Positions 51,621 to 59,463 of a DNA stretch of 64,000 nucleotides are shown one piece after another; the stretch's first letter is position 1, and each line of letters opens with the position of its first letter. The translations under genes were made by a program, and so were the position numbers. The stretch comes from Rathayibacter sp. SD072 (GTDB lineage: Bacteria > Actinomycetota > Actinomycetes > Actinomycetales > Microbacteriaceae), in NCBI RefSeq assembly GCF_017355185.1, contig NZ_JADILJ010000013.1:18268-82267 (forward strand), in the 5' to 3' direction. The notes beneath the pieces are model-generated. The model ran no database searches. It saw only the letters and a list, made by a program, of their open reading frames with translations, and was not told the DNA's origin.

Positions 51621-52409
51621 GTGACCTCCGCTCCCCCGCCCCCGCCGGAGCGGCTGCAGCGCGTCCGTGCCGACGTCTCGGTCCTCGCCGGCCTCACCTC
51701 GGAGCGGCAGGTCCGCCCGCTGCGCGAGGCCGCGGACCGCGTGGCTGCGGACCCGGAGGCCGACTCCGACGCCCTGCTCTCGGCGATCGAGTCCCTGACG
51801 GCGCTCCTCGCCCGCGCGGAGGCGCAGCTGAGCGGACTGGAGCGCTCGGTGCGGGACGATCTCGCCCGGGCCGACACGCTCTCCGACGTCCGGACCGCCG
51901 CCCAGGTCTCGTCGGCCGCCGACGTCGCCGCCGCGGGCGCCGCCGCGCGGGCGCTCCTGCTCGACGCGGACGAGGCCCGCGCGGGAGGGGCGCGCCACGA
52001 TCCGGCGGCGGTCCTCGCGCTGCTGCTCGAGGCCGACGCCGCGCTGGACGCGGTCGTCGCCGGATACCGCGATCCGCACGCGCAGGCCGAGCGCCAGCTC
52101 ATGCTCTTCGAGGCGGCGCGGACCGCGGCCAGGCTCGGCGCCGACGCCGTGGCCCTCCTCGCGCTCGTCCACGGCGACAGGATCACCGCGGCGCCCCGGA
52201 TCCTCGCGGAGGAGACCGGCGAGCAGCTGGCCGCGGCGGCGCGACTCGCCGCCGGGGATCCGGCTGCGGCTCTCGAGCAGGCCCGGGGGGCGGCCGACCG
52301 CTCGCGCTCGGCTCTGGACGAGGCGCTCGTCGATCTCGACGGCCCGTCGGCGGCCGTGCCCGCCACCCCGGGCGCCGACGCCTCACTGGGCGCGCTCCCG
52401 ACGGTCTGA
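51621..52409 (+). CDS. Hypothetical Ala/Glu-rich helical protein
   Basis: A 262-aa protein, almost wholly helical and rich in Ala, Glu, Leu and Arg. It has a proline run near the start and likely coiled coils (about 55-90 and 205-245). No catalytic motif or membrane helix is visible. The GTG at 51621 is the first in-frame start after the divergent gene. It lies 33 nt ahead of the arginase-family gene and probably shares its mRNA. Function unknown. Confidence 0.65.
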   Translation: MTSAPPPPPERLQRVRADVSVLAGLTSERQVRPLREAADRVAADPEADSDALLSAIESLTALLARAEAQLSGLERSVRDDLARADTLSDVRTAAQVSSAADVAAAGAAARALLLDADEARAGGARHDPAAVLALLLEADAALDAVVAGYRDPHAQAERQLMLFEAARTAARLGADAVALLALVHGDRITAAPRILAEETGEQLAAAARLAAGDPAAALEQARGAADRSRSALDEALVDLDGPSAAVPATPGADASLGALPTV

Positions 52410-52442
52410 GGGTCCCGCGTGCCGCGTGCCATAGTGAGGGGC

Positions 52443-53276
52443 ATGGCGTCCTTCCTCGTTGTCCCGCAGTGGCAGGGCTCGGCGTCGACCCGCGCGATGC
52501 GCCTGGTCGACGGCGCCGAGGCGATCCGCGGCGATCTGCCCTCCTCCGCCACCGTCTCCGTCGAGATCCCCGCCGAGGCGGGCGACGCGCAGGACACCGG
52601 GATCCGCCGCTACGCCTCCGTCGCGACGACCGCCGAGCGGATCCGCGAGGCGCTCGCCGGCCGGCCCGGCCCCGTGATCACGATCGGGGGCGACTGCGGC
52701 GTCGAGTTCGCCGCGATCGGCCACGCCGTCCGCACCGCCGAGGGGCCGGTCGCACTCGTCTGGCTCGACGCGCATCCGGATGCGAACACCCCCGCCACGT
52801 CTCCCAGCGGCGCCTTCTCGGGCATGGTCCTCTCGGCCGTCCTCGGCCGCGGCGTCGGCCTGCTCAGCGCGGGCGCCGGGGAGCGCGTCGAGGACTCGAG
52901 CGTCGTCCTCGGCGGCGTGCGCTCGATCGACCCGGGCGAGATCGAGGGACTCCTCGAGCGCGGTGCGCAGAGCCTCTCCGCCGACGAGCTCGATCCCGAG
53001 TCGCTCGTCGCGGCCGTCGAGGCCACCGGCGCGCGCTCCGTCTACGTGCACATCGACCTCGACGTCCTGGACCCGGCCGAGATCGCCGGGCTGTTCGACC
53101 CGGTGCCCTTCGGCGTCCCCGCGGCCCGGCTCGTCGCGAGCCTCGAGGCGCTGCGCGCCCGCTTCCCGCTCGCCGGCGCCGGAGTCACCTCCTTCGCCCC
53201 CGTCTCCCCCGCGGCCGCGGTCGACGACCTGCCCACGATCCTCCGCCTGCTCGGCGCGCTGGCCCGCGGGGCCTGA
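52443..53276 (+). CDS. Arginase/agmatinase/formiminoglutamase family hydrolase
   Basis: A 277-aa ureohydrolase-fold protein. Metal-binding motifs are GGDCGVE (about 81-87, the Cys replaces the usual His), WLDAHPDANT (about 107-116) and VHIDLDVLDP (about 202-211). Loss of the first metal-ligand His means that one metal may bind weakly. The substrate (arginine, agmatine, formiminoglutamate) is unclear. The start is the ATG at 52443; an earlier frame start is unconserved. Confidence 0.87.
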   Translation: MASFLVVPQWQGSASTRAMRLVDGAEAIRGDLPSSATVSVEIPAEAGDAQDTGIRRYASVATTAERIREALAGRPGPVITIGGDCGVEFAAIGHAVRTAEGPVALVWLDAHPDANTPATSPSGAFSGMVLSAVLGRGVGLLSAGAGERVEDSSVVLGGVRSIDPGEIEGLLERGAQSLSADELDPESLVAAVEATGARSVYVHIDLDVLDPAEIAGLFDPVPFGVPAARLVASLEALRARFPLAGAGVTSFAPVSPAAAVDDLPTILRLLGALARGA

Positions 53277-53363
53277 GCGACCACTCGGAATGCGGACCGT
53301 CGGACGGCGCGATGTCGGCGGCACCGGGCAGGATGGTCGGACGCGACCGAGCGGAGGACCGAC

Positions 53364-54230
53364 GTGCGAGAGCCCAGCGTGAGCGAACCCCGCGAGAGTG
53401 AGCCCCCAGTGAGCGAGCCCCGCGAGAGCGAGCGGGGCGCGAGCGGCGAGCGACCGCGCGTGCGCACGGAACGGCGCGGGCACGTGCTCGAGATCGTCCT
53501 CGACCGCCCCGAGAAGCGCAACGCCGCCGATCTCGCGATGCTCACCGCCCTGGCCGGGGCGTACGGCGAGCTCGACCGCGACCCCGAGCTGCGCGTCGGC
53601 GTCGTCCTCGCCGCGGGCGAGCACTTCACCGCCGGGCTCGACCTCGCCGACATCGGCCCGCGGATCACCTCCGGTGGACTGGACTTCGTCCCCGAGGGCG
53701 GCCTCGACCCGTGGGGACTGCGGACCCGCCCCGTGTCCAAGCCCGTGGTCATCGGGCTGCAGGGCACGTGCCTGACGCTCGGCATCGAGCTCGCTCTCGC
53801 GAGCGACGTGGTGGTCGCTGAGGAGTCCACGAGCTTCGGCCAGATCGAGGTCGCCCGCGGCATCCTGCCGTTCGGCGGCGCCACGCTGCGCTTCCCGAGG
53901 GCCACCGGCTGGGGCGACGCCATGCGGTGGATCCTGACGGGCGACTCCTTCGACGCGGCCGAGGCGCACCGCATCGGACTCGTGCAGCAGGTCGTCAGCG
54001 ACGGAGCGGCCGCCGCCGACGCCCGGGCGATCGCCGAGCGGATCGCCGCCCAGGCGCCGCTCGCGGTGCAGGCGGCCCTCGCGAACGCCCGGCTCGCCCT
54101 GTCCTCCTCCGACGACCAGGCGGCGCGCGCTCTGCCCGCCGAGCTCGCCCGACTCGCCGCCTCCGAGGACGCCGGCATCGGACTGCGCGCCTTCCTCTCG
54201 CGGACGACCGCTGAGTTCACCGGACGATGA
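53364..54230 (+). CDS. Enoyl-CoA hydratase/isomerase (crotonase) family protein
   Basis: A 288-aa crotonase. VLEIVLDRPEKRNAADLAM starts the fold; the oxyanion hole residues are in GEHFTAGLDLAD and VIGLQGTCLTLGIELALASD; FGQIEVARGILPFGGA holds the region of the catalytic acids. The N-terminal 30 residues are a Ser-Glu-Pro-Arg repeat (SEPRESE twice) encoded by a direct DNA repeat with several GTG codons, so the true start may be 53364, 53379 or later. It overlaps the RraB-like gene by 4 nt. Substrate unknown. Confidence 0.87.
   Translation: MREPSVSEPRESEPPVSEPRESERGASGERPRVRTERRGHVLEIVLDRPEKRNAADLAMLTALAGAYGELDRDPELRVGVVLAAGEHFTAGLDLADIGPRITSGGLDFVPEGGLDPWGLRTRPVSKPVVIGLQGTCLTLGIELALASDVVVAEESTSFGQIEVARGILPFGGATLRFPRATGWGDAMRWILTGDSFDAAEAHRIGLVQQVVSDGAAAADARAIAERIAAQAPLAVQAALANARLALSSSDDQAARALPAELARLAASEDAGIGLRAFLSRTTAEFTGR
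53379..53436 (+). repeat. Short direct repeat encoding SEPRESE at crotonase N-terminus
   Basis: GTGAGCGAACCCCGCGAGAG and GTGAGCGAGCCCCGCGAGAG (30 nt apart) repeat in frame, each beginning with a possible GTG start. The repeat adds a flexible acidic tail or shifts the start site. Confidence 0.6.
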
Positions 54231-54628
54231 GCGACGAGATCCTCGCCCCCGCGGCCGCCACCCGACCCGCCACGGCCTCCCACCCCGCCGAGCAGGCCTC
54301 CTCGCTCGAGTCGCAGCAGGAGCGCGCCGCCCGCCAGCTCGAGGTGCGCCTGCGCTACGGCGACCAGGTGTGGGAGCTGCGGGAGGTCGACCACTTCGCC
54401 GTCTTCTCCCGCGCGAGCCGAGCCCGACGGGCCGGGCGTGCGCTCGTCGCCTCCGGCTACGAGATCGCGATCTCCCGGCTGCGGCTTCGGCACGTCCTCG
54501 TCGCGAGCCACCACGCCGCGGTCCACGAGGAGGCCACCACGGCGTTCCTCCGCCAGGTCATCGACGCCGTCGAGAGCGAGGGCGGCCGCTACGACGGCTG
54601 GCGAGCCGAGATCGTGCCCGCCCACTGA
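54227..54628 (+). CDS. RraB-like (RNase E inhibitor) domain protein
   Basis: A 133-aa protein. Residues 1-35 are Ala/Ser-rich and disordered. The remainder resembles RraB: REVDHFAVFSRASRAR (about 50-65), GYEIAIS, and a C-terminal GGRYDGWRAEIV, matching the family's GGxYDGWG end. RraB proteins bind RNase E and adjust its activity. The ATG overlaps the crotonase stop (ATGA). Confidence 0.7.
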   Translation: MSDEILAPAAATRPATASHPAEQASSLESQQERAARQLEVRLRYGDQVWELREVDHFAVFSRASRARRAGRALVASGYEIAISRLRLRHVLVASHHAAVHEEATTAFLRQVIDAVESEGGRYDGWRAEIVPAH

Positions 54629-54716
54629 CCTCCCGCCGGCCGCGCCGGCACCCCCGCCGGGACGGAGCGCCCCGGCCAGCAGTCACGGGCGGACGCCCGA
54701 GAAGGATCCGGACACC

Positions 54717-56186
54717 ATGAGCACCGAGAAGACCCCCGCCGACGAGTTCGACCTCATCGTCATCGGAGCAGGACCCGTGGGCGAGAACATCGCCGACCGG
54801 GCCGTCCAGGGCGGCCTCACCGCGGCGGTCGTCGAGAGCGAGCTCGTGGGCGGCGAGTGCTCGTACTGGGCCTGCATGCCCTCCAAGGCGCTGCTCAGGG
54901 CCCCCATGGCGCTGCGGGCCGCGCGCGACCTCCCCGGCGCCGCGCAGGCCGTGACCGGCGGCGTCGACGTCGCCGCGCTCCTCGCGCACCGCGACTCCGT
55001 CACGAGCGGCTTCGACGACCACGGCCAGGTGCAGTGGCTCGAGGGAGCGGGCATCGAGCTGGTGCGCGGGCACGGTCGCCTGAGCGGCGAGCGGGAGGTC
55101 ACCGTGACCGCCCCGGACGGCACCGAACGCGTCCTCCGCGCCCGGTCGGCCGTCGCCGTCGCGACCGGCACGACCGCCGTCGTCCCCGATGTCCCCGGAC
55201 TCCGCGACGCCGCTCCCTGGACGAGCCGCGAGGCGACCAGCGCCGAGACCGTGCCGCCCCGGCTCGTCGTCATCGGCGGCGGAGTGGTCGCACTCGAGAT
55301 GGCCACCGCATACGCGGGGATGGGCTCCTCCGTCACCCTGCTCGCGCGCAGCGGACTGCTCGCCCCCTTCGAGCCCTTCGCCGGGACGCTGGTCGGCGAC
55401 TCGCTCCGCGGGCTCGGCGTCGACGTCCGCCTCGGAGCCTCGCCCGCCTCGGTCGAGCGCCGCGCCGACGGCACCGTCTCGGTCGTCCTCGAGGACGGCG
55501 GCACCGTCGAGGCCGACGAGATCCTCGCGGCCACCGGCCGGGCCCCGCACACCCGCGACGTCGGACTCGAGACGGTCGGCCTCGAGCCGGGCTCGTCCCT
55601 CACCGTCGACGACACGATGCTCGTGCTGGACGCCGACGGTGCGCCGATCGGCGGATCCACGCCGTGGCTCTACGGAGTGGGCGACGTGAACCACCGCGCC
55701 CTCCTCACCCACCAGGGCAAGTACCAGGCCCGCGCGGCGGGCGACGTCATCGTGGCCCGCGCCACCGGAGCCGAGGTGCACGACTCCCCGTGGGGCGCGC
55801 ACGTCGCGACGGCCGACCACGAGGCGGTGCCCCAGGTCGTCTTCACCGATCCGGAGGTCGCCTCGGTCGGCCTCACCGCGGCGGCCGCCGAGAAGGCCGG
55901 CTACCGCACCCGCGTCGTCGACTACGAGATCGGCTCCGTCGCCGGAGCCTCGCTGGCCGCGGTCGGCTACACGGGCACCGCGCGCATGGTCGTCGACGAG
56001 GACCGCCGCGTCGTGCTGGGCGTCACCTTCGTCGGCAAGGAGGTCGGCGAGCTCCTCCACTCGGCCACGATCGCGGTCGTCGGCGAGGTGCCGCTGTCGC
56101 GGCTCTGGCACGCCGTCCCCTCCTACCCCACGATCAGCGAGGTGTGGCTGCGCCTGCTCGAGACCTACGGTCGCGAGAGCGCGTGA
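54717..56186 (+). CDS. FAD-dependent pyridine nucleotide-disulfide oxidoreductase (lipoamide dehydrogenase/mycothione-reductase-like)
   Basis: A 489-aa flavoprotein. FAD-binding GAGPVGENIADRA (about 17-29), redox-active Cys48 and Cys53 in GECSYWACMPSK, NAD(P)-binding VVIGGGVVALEMA (about 183-195), and GVGDVNHRALLTHQGKYQ near 320-340. The C-terminal catalytic His-Glu site, normally HPTxxE, reads SYPTISE, so the proton-relay His is Tyr. A general disulfide or quinone reductase is more likely than true lipoamide dehydrogenase. The gene's TGA overlaps the next GTG. Confidence 0.88.
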   Translation: MSTEKTPADEFDLIVIGAGPVGENIADRAVQGGLTAAVVESELVGGECSYWACMPSKALLRAPMALRAARDLPGAAQAVTGGVDVAALLAHRDSVTSGFDDHGQVQWLEGAGIELVRGHGRLSGEREVTVTAPDGTERVLRARSAVAVATGTTAVVPDVPGLRDAAPWTSREATSAETVPPRLVVIGGGVVALEMATAYAGMGSSVTLLARSGLLAPFEPFAGTLVGDSLRGLGVDVRLGASPASVERRADGTVSVVLEDGGTVEADEILAATGRAPHTRDVGLETVGLEPGSSLTVDDTMLVLDADGAPIGGSTPWLYGVGDVNHRALLTHQGKYQARAAGDVIVARATGAEVHDSPWGAHVATADHEAVPQVVFTDPEVASVGLTAAAAEKAGYRTRVVDYEIGSVAGASLAAVGYTGTARMVVDEDRRVVLGVTFVGKEVGELLHSATIAVVGEVPLSRLWHAVPSYPTISEVWLRLLETYGRESA

Positions 56187-56569
56187 GCACGCTCCGCAGG
56201 GCGGTCTCGGCCGTCGCCCTCCATCCCGCGATCACCCGCCCCGGGTACCTCTTCGGGTGCGCGGTGGGGCTCGCGTGGGGCGCCGTGTGGAGCACCGGCC
56301 GGATCGAGCGCCGGAACGGCCTCGTGGTCTTCCGCGGCATGCCGGACTGGTCCTACGGCCGGGGCGGCTCGTGCGTCGGCACGAGCTACTTCACCGGCAC
56401 CAACGCCTCCGACCGCGTCCTCGAGCACGAGGCCGTGCACAAGCAGCAGTGGAAGCGCTACGGGATGTGGTTCCCGTTCGCGTACCTCGTGGCGGGACGC
56501 GATCCGCTGCGCAATCGATTCGAGATCGAAGCCGGTCTCGAGAAGGGCGGATACCTCCGTGGTCGCTGA
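56183..56569 (+). CDS. Small HExxH-motif membrane-associated protein
   Basis: A 128-aa protein with one hydrophobic segment (about 20-37) and a compact domain with VLEHEAVHKQQW (His82-Glu83-x-x-His86) and a downstream NRFEIEAG carrying a candidate third ligand (Glu114/116). The GTG at 56183 overlaps the oxidoreductase stop. It is too small for a full metallopeptidase, so a minimal zincin or a metal-binding protein is possible. Not recognised as a named family. It overlaps the following SDR by 11 nt. Confidence 0.65.
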   Translation: MSTLRRAVSAVALHPAITRPGYLFGCAVGLAWGAVWSTGRIERRNGLVVFRGMPDWSYGRGGSCVGTSYFTGTNASDRVLEHEAVHKQQWKRYGMWFPFAYLVAGRDPLRNRFEIEAGLEKGGYLRGR

Positions 56570-57419
56570 CATGAAGGGGCGCGTCGTCGTGCTCACCGGA
56601 GCGAGCTCCGGGATCGGGAGGATCGCCGCGGGCGAGCTGTCGCGTGCGGGTGCGACCGTCGCGGTCGTCGGCCGCAACGCCGAGCGCACCCGCTCGGTCG
56701 CCGCCGATGTCGGAGGAGTGCCCTTCGTGGCCGACTTCGACCGGCTCGACGACGTGCGCGCGCTCGCGAGCGCACTGCTCGAGCGATTCGACGGGATCGA
56801 TGTGCTGGCGAACAACGCCGGCGGTCTCGTGTCGGAGCGGGGGGTGTCGGCCGACGGGTTCGAGCGGACGATCCAGAGCAATCACCTCGCGCCGTTCCTG
56901 CTGACCCGCCTGTTGCTGCCGCGCCTCATCGAGACGGGCGCCTCCCGCCCCGGGGCGCGCGTCGTCTCGACCGCGAGCGTCGCCAACCGGTTCGGGCGCC
57001 TGGATCTCGAGGACCTCGACCGGAGGAAGGGGCCGTGGCTGGGCGGATGGCGCGCCTACGGCACCTCCAAGCTCGCGACGATCCTGTTCATCCGCGAGCT
57101 GGCCGAGCGCCTGCTGCCGACAGCCGTGGACGCCTACTCGTTCCACCCCGGATTCGTGGCCACCGGCTTCGGCGCCGACTCCCGTCTGATGAAGACGCTG
57201 CAGACCCTGACCTCGGGCTCCTACGGCATCACCGCCGAAGCGGGGGCGGTGCCGCTGATCACGCTCTGCTCCGAGCCCGACGTCGGAGCCGCGAGCGGCA
57301 CCTACTTCGACGGCCTGAAGCCCGGAGGCGCCGTCGCACCCCAGGCCCGCGACCGCCGCCTCGGCACCGACCTCTGGGACCTCTCGAGCCGCCTGGTCGG
57401 CGTGCCCCCGACCCTCTGA
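56559..57419 (+). CDS. Short-chain dehydrogenase/reductase (SDR)
   Basis: A 286-aa oxidoreductase. The cofactor motif TGASSGIG (about 13-20), NNAGG, VSTASVANRFG with the catalytic Ser, and AYGTSK with Tyr and Lys are all present. A WxGGWRAYGTSKLATI layout recalls retinol-dehydrogenase/protochlorophyllide-reductase-like SDRs. The start may be GTG 56559 (AGAAGGGCGG upstream) or ATG 56571. It is the last gene of a plus-strand series before a repeat-rich gap. Substrate unknown. Confidence 0.88.
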   Translation: MVADMKGRVVVLTGASSGIGRIAAGELSRAGATVAVVGRNAERTRSVAADVGGVPFVADFDRLDDVRALASALLERFDGIDVLANNAGGLVSERGVSADGFERTIQSNHLAPFLLTRLLLPRLIETGASRPGARVVSTASVANRFGRLDLEDLDRRKGPWLGGWRAYGTSKLATILFIRELAERLLPTAVDAYSFHPGFVATGFGADSRLMKTLQTLTSGSYGITAEAGAVPLITLCSEPDVGAASGTYFDGLKPGGAVAPQARDRRLGTDLWDLSSRLVGVPPTL

Positions 57420-57533
57420 GCTCCTCCCGCACCCCTCCTGCAGGCGTATGCCTCGCAGAACCTCAGCTGCGGAGGGGGCCCGACGGCTGACAGCCGCGAG
57501 CACCCCTCCTCACCTGACGTCGCGCAGGGATGC

Positions 57534-57929
57534 AGCGGGTCGCAGGGGCGTCGTCTGCAAGGCGGACGAGCTCCGCATGGTGGAACCCTGCTGTGCGAGG
57601 ACAACGCCGCAGTCGGCGCCCTCTTCAGTCCCCGAGCGGGTCGCAGGGGCGTCGTCTGCAAGGCGGACGAGCTCCGCATGGTGGAACCCTGCGGTGCGAG
57701 GACAACGCCGCAGACGGCGCCCCTCTTCAGTCCCCGAGCGGGTCGCAGGGGCGTCGCCTGCAGGGCGGACGAGCTCCGCATGGTGGAACCCTGCTGTGCG
57801 AGGACAACGCCGCAGACGGCGCCCCTCTTCAGTCCCCGAGCGGGTCGCAGGGGCGTCGCCTGCAAGGGCGGACGAGCTCCGCATGGTGGAACCATGCGGT
57901 GCGAGGACAACGCCGCAGACGGCGTCCCT
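57534..57929. repeat. Four tandem ~102-bp intergenic repeats
   Basis: Copies begin with AGCGGGTCGCAGGGGCGTCG at 57534, 57635, 57737 and 57839 (periods 101, 102, 102; the last copy ends near 57929). Each unit holds a small hairpin (GCGGA/TCCGC) inside a longer pairing of GGCGTCGTCTGC with GCAGACGGCGCC. Copies 1 and 3 share CTGCTGTG while 2 and 4 share TGCGGTG. This fills most of the 523-nt gap between the convergent SDR and siderophore genes. There are no spacers, so it is not CRISPR. Confidence 0.9.
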
Positions 57930-57942
57930 GCGGCCCGCTCGG

Positions 57943-58887
57943 TCAGTTGGCTTCGGAGCGGCCGAGGCGCCAATATCCCATGAACGCCACGCGCTTCCGG
58001 TCGACGCCGAGCTCGGTGACGAGGCAGCGGCGGATGCGCTTCACGGCGCCGGCCTCGCCGGCGATCCAGGCGTAGAGGCCGGGGTCCTTCGTCTCCTCGG
58101 GCACCTCCCACAGGATCTCGCTGTCGACGTCGACGTCGGACACCTCGACTCCGCGGTGGTGGGCCGTGAGGAACCGGGTCGCCCAGGTGCGGACGGAGGC
58201 GTCCAGCGCCGCTCCGCAGTCCGCTCCGCTCTCCCGGACGATCCAGGTCACGTGCACGCCCGCGGGGTGGCGCAGCTCGAGGCGGTCCTCGGCGGTGGGC
58301 ACCTCGAGGAACGCGGCTCCGGAGGCGTCTGCCGGCAGGCTCTCGAGGATCGCGCCGATCGCGGGCACGGCCGTCTCGTCACCGGCGAGCAGGAGCGAGG
58401 TGGCGGCTCCCGGATGCCACTCGACACCGCCGCCGGGGAGCTCGGAGCGGGAGTCGGGGGCGATGATCACGACCTCGGCGCCCGGGGCGGCGGTGCCGAC
58501 CCAGGCGGAGGCCGGGCCGGAGTCGCCGTGCGCGACGAAGTCGATGTCGACCTCGGACAGCTCGGGGCGCACGGCCCGGATCGTGTAGGTGCGCAGCGGG
58601 TTGCGCTGCTCGTCCGGCAGCGTGCGCCAGCGTCCGTACCAGTCGGCCGCGACGCCGTCGGGGGCGTCGAGGTCGGCGACGGAGGACAGGAAGGCGCGAG
58701 CGTCGGAGGTCGGGGTCGGCACCACCAGCTTGATGCGCTGGTCGGGGCCGGTGCAGCCGACGGAGTCGAGGTCGTCGCCCGTGAGGGTCACGCGGATGAA
58801 GTGCGGCGCGATCCTGGTCGCCCGTGCGACGGTCGCGAGGTACGGCCGGTAGGCCGGGCGGGCGGGGGCGGCGGTCGTCGGAGGCAT
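57943..58887 (-). CDS. Siderophore-interacting protein (NADPH/FAD ferric-siderophore reductase family)
   Basis: A 314-aa reductase. The N-terminal FAD-binding domain (about 20-135) holds ITLTGDDL-like strands and RTYTIRAV (about 97-104), the flavin-binding RxYT. The C-terminal SIP domain (about 140-305) holds LLLAGDETAVPAIGAILE and a C-terminal YAWIAGEAGAVKRIRR. It should reduce ferric siderophores in the cytoplasm and free the iron. The ATG at 58887 lies about 6 nt from a GATACT -10 element with an IdeR/DtxR box just upstream, so expression is iron-repressed and possibly leaderless. Confidence 0.9.
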   Translation of the reverse strand: MPPTTAAPARPAYRPYLATVARATRIAPHFIRVTLTGDDLDSVGCTGPDQRIKLVVPTPTSDARAFLSSVADLDAPDGVAADWYGRWRTLPDEQRNPLRTYTIRAVRPELSEVDIDFVAHGDSGPASAWVGTAAPGAEVVIIAPDSRSELPGGGVEWHPGAATSLLLAGDETAVPAIGAILESLPADASGAAFLEVPTAEDRLELRHPAGVHVTWIVRESGADCGAALDASVRTWATRFLTAHHRGVEVSDVDVDSEILWEVPEETKDPGLYAWIAGEAGAVKRIRRCLVTELGVDRKRVAFMGYWRLGRSEAN

Positions 58888-58905
58888 CGCCTCAGTATCG
58901 CATAG

Positions 58906-58924
58906 TGAGGTGAGCCTCACCTAA
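58906..58924 (-). promoter_or_regulatory. IdeR/DtxR iron box upstream of siderophore-interacting protein
   Basis: Minus strand TTAGGTGAGGCTCACCTCA matches the TTAGGTTAGGCTAACCTAA iron-box consensus at 16 of 19 positions. It lies 19-37 nt ahead of the start codon. Confidence 0.85.
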
Positions 58925-58950
58925 CTCCGAGAACGGAACGGGAGCGCGGG

Positions 58951-59397
58951 TCAGCGGGCGGCGTGCTCGGCCGAGACGCGCAGGCGAGCCTCGACGTCGG
59001 CGGCGAGCTCCGCGATCACCGGGCCCGCTCCACCGATCCAGGCGCAGAAGTCGTGGCGCTCGTCGGCCCACGGGTAGTCGCCGCCGACCACGGACATCTC
59101 GCCGACCCAGGCCCGGACGGCGCGCTCGAGCGCCATGCCGCGACGGCAGAGACCGCCGGTGCCGGGGGCACCGGACCGGGTGGAGCGCCCCAGCCACGTC
59201 ACCGTGACGCGACCCGGCGCCGACAGGGGCGGCAGCCCGCGGGCGTCGTCGACCTCGACGAACACCTGGCCGCGCGCGTTGGCGGGGAGGGAGTCGAGCA
59301 TGCTCTGGATCCACGGCACGACGGTCTCGTCGCCCGCGATCAGGAACTGCTTGACGCCCGTCGGCTCCAGGCCGTCGCGTCCCTCGAACATGCACAT
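58951..59397 (-). CDS. Stand-alone SIP C-terminal domain protein
   Basis: A 148-aa protein that equals only the C-terminal NADPH-binding domain of siderophore-interacting proteins. KQFLIAGDETVVPWIQSMLDS is parallel to the full-length neighbour's LLLAGDETAVPAIGAILE, and it ends CAWIGGAGPVIAELA. The FAD domain is missing, so it probably works with another protein or as a regulator. The start is ATG 59397 (a second ATG is at 59391). There is no ribosome site; TATACT ends 8 nt before the ATG, so a leaderless mRNA is likely. Iron box overlaps its promoter. Confidence 0.82.
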   Translation of the reverse strand: MCMFEGRDGLEPTGVKQFLIAGDETVVPWIQSMLDSLPANARGQVFVEVDDARGLPPLSAPGRVTVTWLGRSTRSGAPGTGGLCRRGMALERAVRAWVGEMSVVGGDYPWADERHDFCAWIGGAGPVIAELAADVEARLRVSAEHAAR

Positions 59398-59405
59398 CGA
59401 GAGCA

Positions 59406-59434
59406 AGTATAGGCATGCCTTACCTAAGCGCCAA
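59406..59434 (-). promoter_or_regulatory. Promoter with embedded IdeR/DtxR box for the SIP-C protein
   Basis: Minus strand: TTGGCG, 17-nt spacer, TATACT. The iron box TTAGGTAAGGCATGCCTAT (59427-59409) fills the spacer and the edge of the -10, so repressor binding would block RNA polymerase. Transcription should begin at or next to the ATG. Confidence 0.75.
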
Positions 59435-59463
59435 GCGATCCGACCTGATGATCCGCCGAGGTC

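Noticed and set aside
57534..57929. CRISPR array
   Set aside because: Units are contiguous with no unique spacers, the period is 102 bp, and no cas genes are near.
57302..58111. Minus-strand 269-codon frame and plus-strand 101-codon frame over the tandem repeats
   Set aside because: The frames exist because the unit is 34 codons long and GC-rich; one period of 101 breaks the frame, there is no ribosome site and they overlap real genes.
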